From Aquificales bacterium (lineage in GTDB: Bacteria > Aquificota > Aquificia > Aquificales > QOAS01), in NCBI GenBank assembly GCA_027035985.1, contig JALVTI010000001.1:1-14550 (forward strand): 14,550 nucleotides of DNA, read 5' to 3'. Positions 13,712-14,550 of the stretch are shown piece after piece (the first letter of the stretch is position 1; each line of letters opens with the position of its first letter). Under the pieces are notes generated by a model. That model was not told the DNA's origin. It did no database searches and worked only from the letters and a program-made list of their open reading frames with translations. A program made the translations under genes and the position numbers.

Positions 13712-13727
13712 ATAGTATATAAGTCAA
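13698..13727 (-). promoter_or_regulatory. Near-consensus sigma70 promoter for hypB-arsR
   Basis: On the minus strand TTGACT (13727-13722) and TATAAT (13703-13698) are separated by 18 bp, matching consensus at 5/6 and 6/6. Only eight bases separate the -10 box from the hypB ATG, so the predicted start of transcription falls about two bases before the ATG and the mRNA would be essentially leaderless. This is the clearest promoter in the window. A second -10-like TATACT (13719-13714) would give a longer leader but lacks a good -35. Confidence 0.72.
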
Positions 13728-13745
13728 TTCTGAAATACCTATACA

Positions 13746-14366
13746 TTATTTTTCCTCAAAAAGGTTTTTATTCTTCAAGCTCTCCCTAACCGGTTTGTAG
13801 TTTTTTCTGTGGATATCCAAAACGCCGAAGGTCTTTAGAGCCTCTATGTGTCCCTTTGTGGGGTACCCCTTATGATTTTCAAACCCGTATTGGGGAAATC
13901 TCTTTCCGTATAGCTCCATTATGCGGTCTCTGACAACCTTTGCGACCACACTCGCGGCGGCTACCGAAAAGATATTCTCGTCCGCCTTTGGGGGGGAGAA
14001 AACCGGAATGTCCAACTCCTTAAGGGGCATGTAGTCGGTAAAGACCGCGGAAACCTCAAAGGGGAGCAGTTTTAATGCCCTGTAATAGGCTTCCCGTGTG
14101 GCACGGTATACGTTGAGCCGCTCAATCTCCCGCGGGGTGGCGAAGGAGACCGTTACCGCCAGCGCGCTTTTTACTATCTTCCTAAAGAGAAATCCCCGCT
14201 GCGCGGGGGAATATTTTTTGCTATCCCTATCCAAAAAGGGCTTTGTATCGGGCGGAAAGACGACGCAGGCTACCACCACGGGACCCGCCAGGGGACCCCG
14301 ACCCGCCTCGTCCAATCCGGCGACGACCTCACCCCTCTCCCAGTATTCCCTTTCCGGTAGCTCCAT
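13746..14366 (-). CDS. rnhB: Ribonuclease HII
   Basis: RNase HII cuts RNA in RNA-DNA hybrids and removes ribonucleotides from DNA. The 206-residue protein has the catalytic opening VAGLDEAGRGPLAGPVVVA (15-33, with Asp19 and Glu20), DSKKYSP (48-54) and FTDYM with Asp111 in place of the usual V-D-G context. It also has KADENIFSVAAASVVAKVVRDRIM (127-150, with Asp129 as the fourth acid), and the FPQYGFENHKGYPTKGHIEAL signature (157-177). All four acidic residues can be assigned. The length is typical. It lies upstream of hypB on the same strand, but the 56-bp gap holds a separate hypB promoter. Confidence 0.95.
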   Translation of the reverse strand: MELPEREYWERGEVVAGLDEAGRGPLAGPVVVACVVFPPDTKPFLDRDSKKYSPAQRGFLFRKIVKSALAVTVSFATPREIERLNVYRATREAYYRALKLLPFEVSAVFTDYMPLKELDIPVFSPPKADENIFSVAAASVVAKVVRDRIMELYGKRFPQYGFENHKGYPTKGHIEALKTFGVLDIHRKNYKPVRESLKNKNLFEEK

Positions 14367-14449
14367 TAAGGGTTTTTAAATAGGGATTTCCCTCCATTTG
14401 GGGGAGTTTTAACATTAGAAACCATACGCCGGGTGAGAAAATAAAATAG

Positions 14450-14550
14450 GAATGGGACGCCCTAAAAATAATCGAACAATACAGCCAAATATTCGATGAG
14501 TTCATTATAGCAAAAGGTCTCTACAAAGCCAAGAGGGGAAGAAAGCCAAA
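14450..14550 (+). other. Start-less open frame at the right edge, possible transposase N-terminus
   Basis: Reading from just after an in-frame TAG (14447-14449), the frame encodes EWDALKIIEQYSQIFDEF followed by IIAKGLYKAKRGRKPK and leaves the window. No ATG, GTG or TTG lies between the stop and this text; ATG 14452 is in another frame and stops after 15 codons. The helical opening ending in RGRKPK resembles the segment before the catalytic domain of some DDE transposases; a reverse-transcriptase start is a weaker alternative. It could be a degraded or frameshifted element, or chance. Confidence 0.3.

Noticed and set aside
14407..14423. GTTTTAACATTAGAAAC as a CRISPR repeat
   Set aside because: It resembles some repeats at its ends but occurs only once, with no regularly spaced copies.

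Overview
The window looks like a gene-dense chromosomal stretch from a thermophilic, hydrogen-linked, Gram-negative bacterium, most likely in or near the Aquificota. This is inferred from four things. The proteins are rich in Glu, Lys and Arg. The Kdo transferase is short, like the Aquifex type I remember. NiFe-hydrogenase maturation genes (hypB and a HyaD/HybD protease) are present. Genes are packed with almost no space. Species cannot be fixed without a database search. Base composition is uneven: one 60-base line in the HD-domain gene has 13 G/C, and one in recJ has 39.

Layout. 1-511 (+): the tail of an unidentified frame, then a Roadblock/LC7 protein. 498-3783 (-): phoH, a membrane HD-domain phosphohydrolase (PgpH-like) and secF in one tight operon. 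3888-6761 (+): the CstA-type transporter and kdtA/waaA. 6765-7562 (-): a MOSC-domain protein. 7620-9505 (+): an 82-residue coiled-coil protein overlapping the start of recJ. 9502-10086 (-) and 10192-10716 (-): a DUF151 bifunctional-nuclease-family protein and inorganic pyrophosphatase. 10770-12579 (+): uppS, a class II aldolase/adducin-like protein and a hydrogenase maturation protease. 12576-13689 (-): hypB followed by an ArsR-family regulator. 13746-14366 (-): rnhB. 14450-14550 (+): an open frame without a start, running off the window, possibly a transposase beginning.

The genes are mainly housekeeping: envelope synthesis (kdtA, uppS), protein export (secF), nucleic acid processing (recJ, rnhB, phoH), pyrophosphate removal, carbon uptake and nickel delivery to hydrogenase. 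The three nickel-related genes meet tail to tail at 12576. hypB has the clearest promoter in the window, with a palindrome over its -10 box, and its operon encodes an ArsR-type repressor that could bind there.

Three architectural habits recur. All four convergent gene pairs overlap or nearly touch. Two of the three divergent spacers carry a G+C-rich perfect palindrome near the middle, about 27-31 bp from both starts. Many probable first-in-transcript genes lack a Shine-Dalgarno sequence but have a -10-like hexamer 6-11 bases before ATG, which suggests leaderless or near-leaderless mRNAs. I see no CRISPR array, tRNA, rRNA, prophage or defence island.
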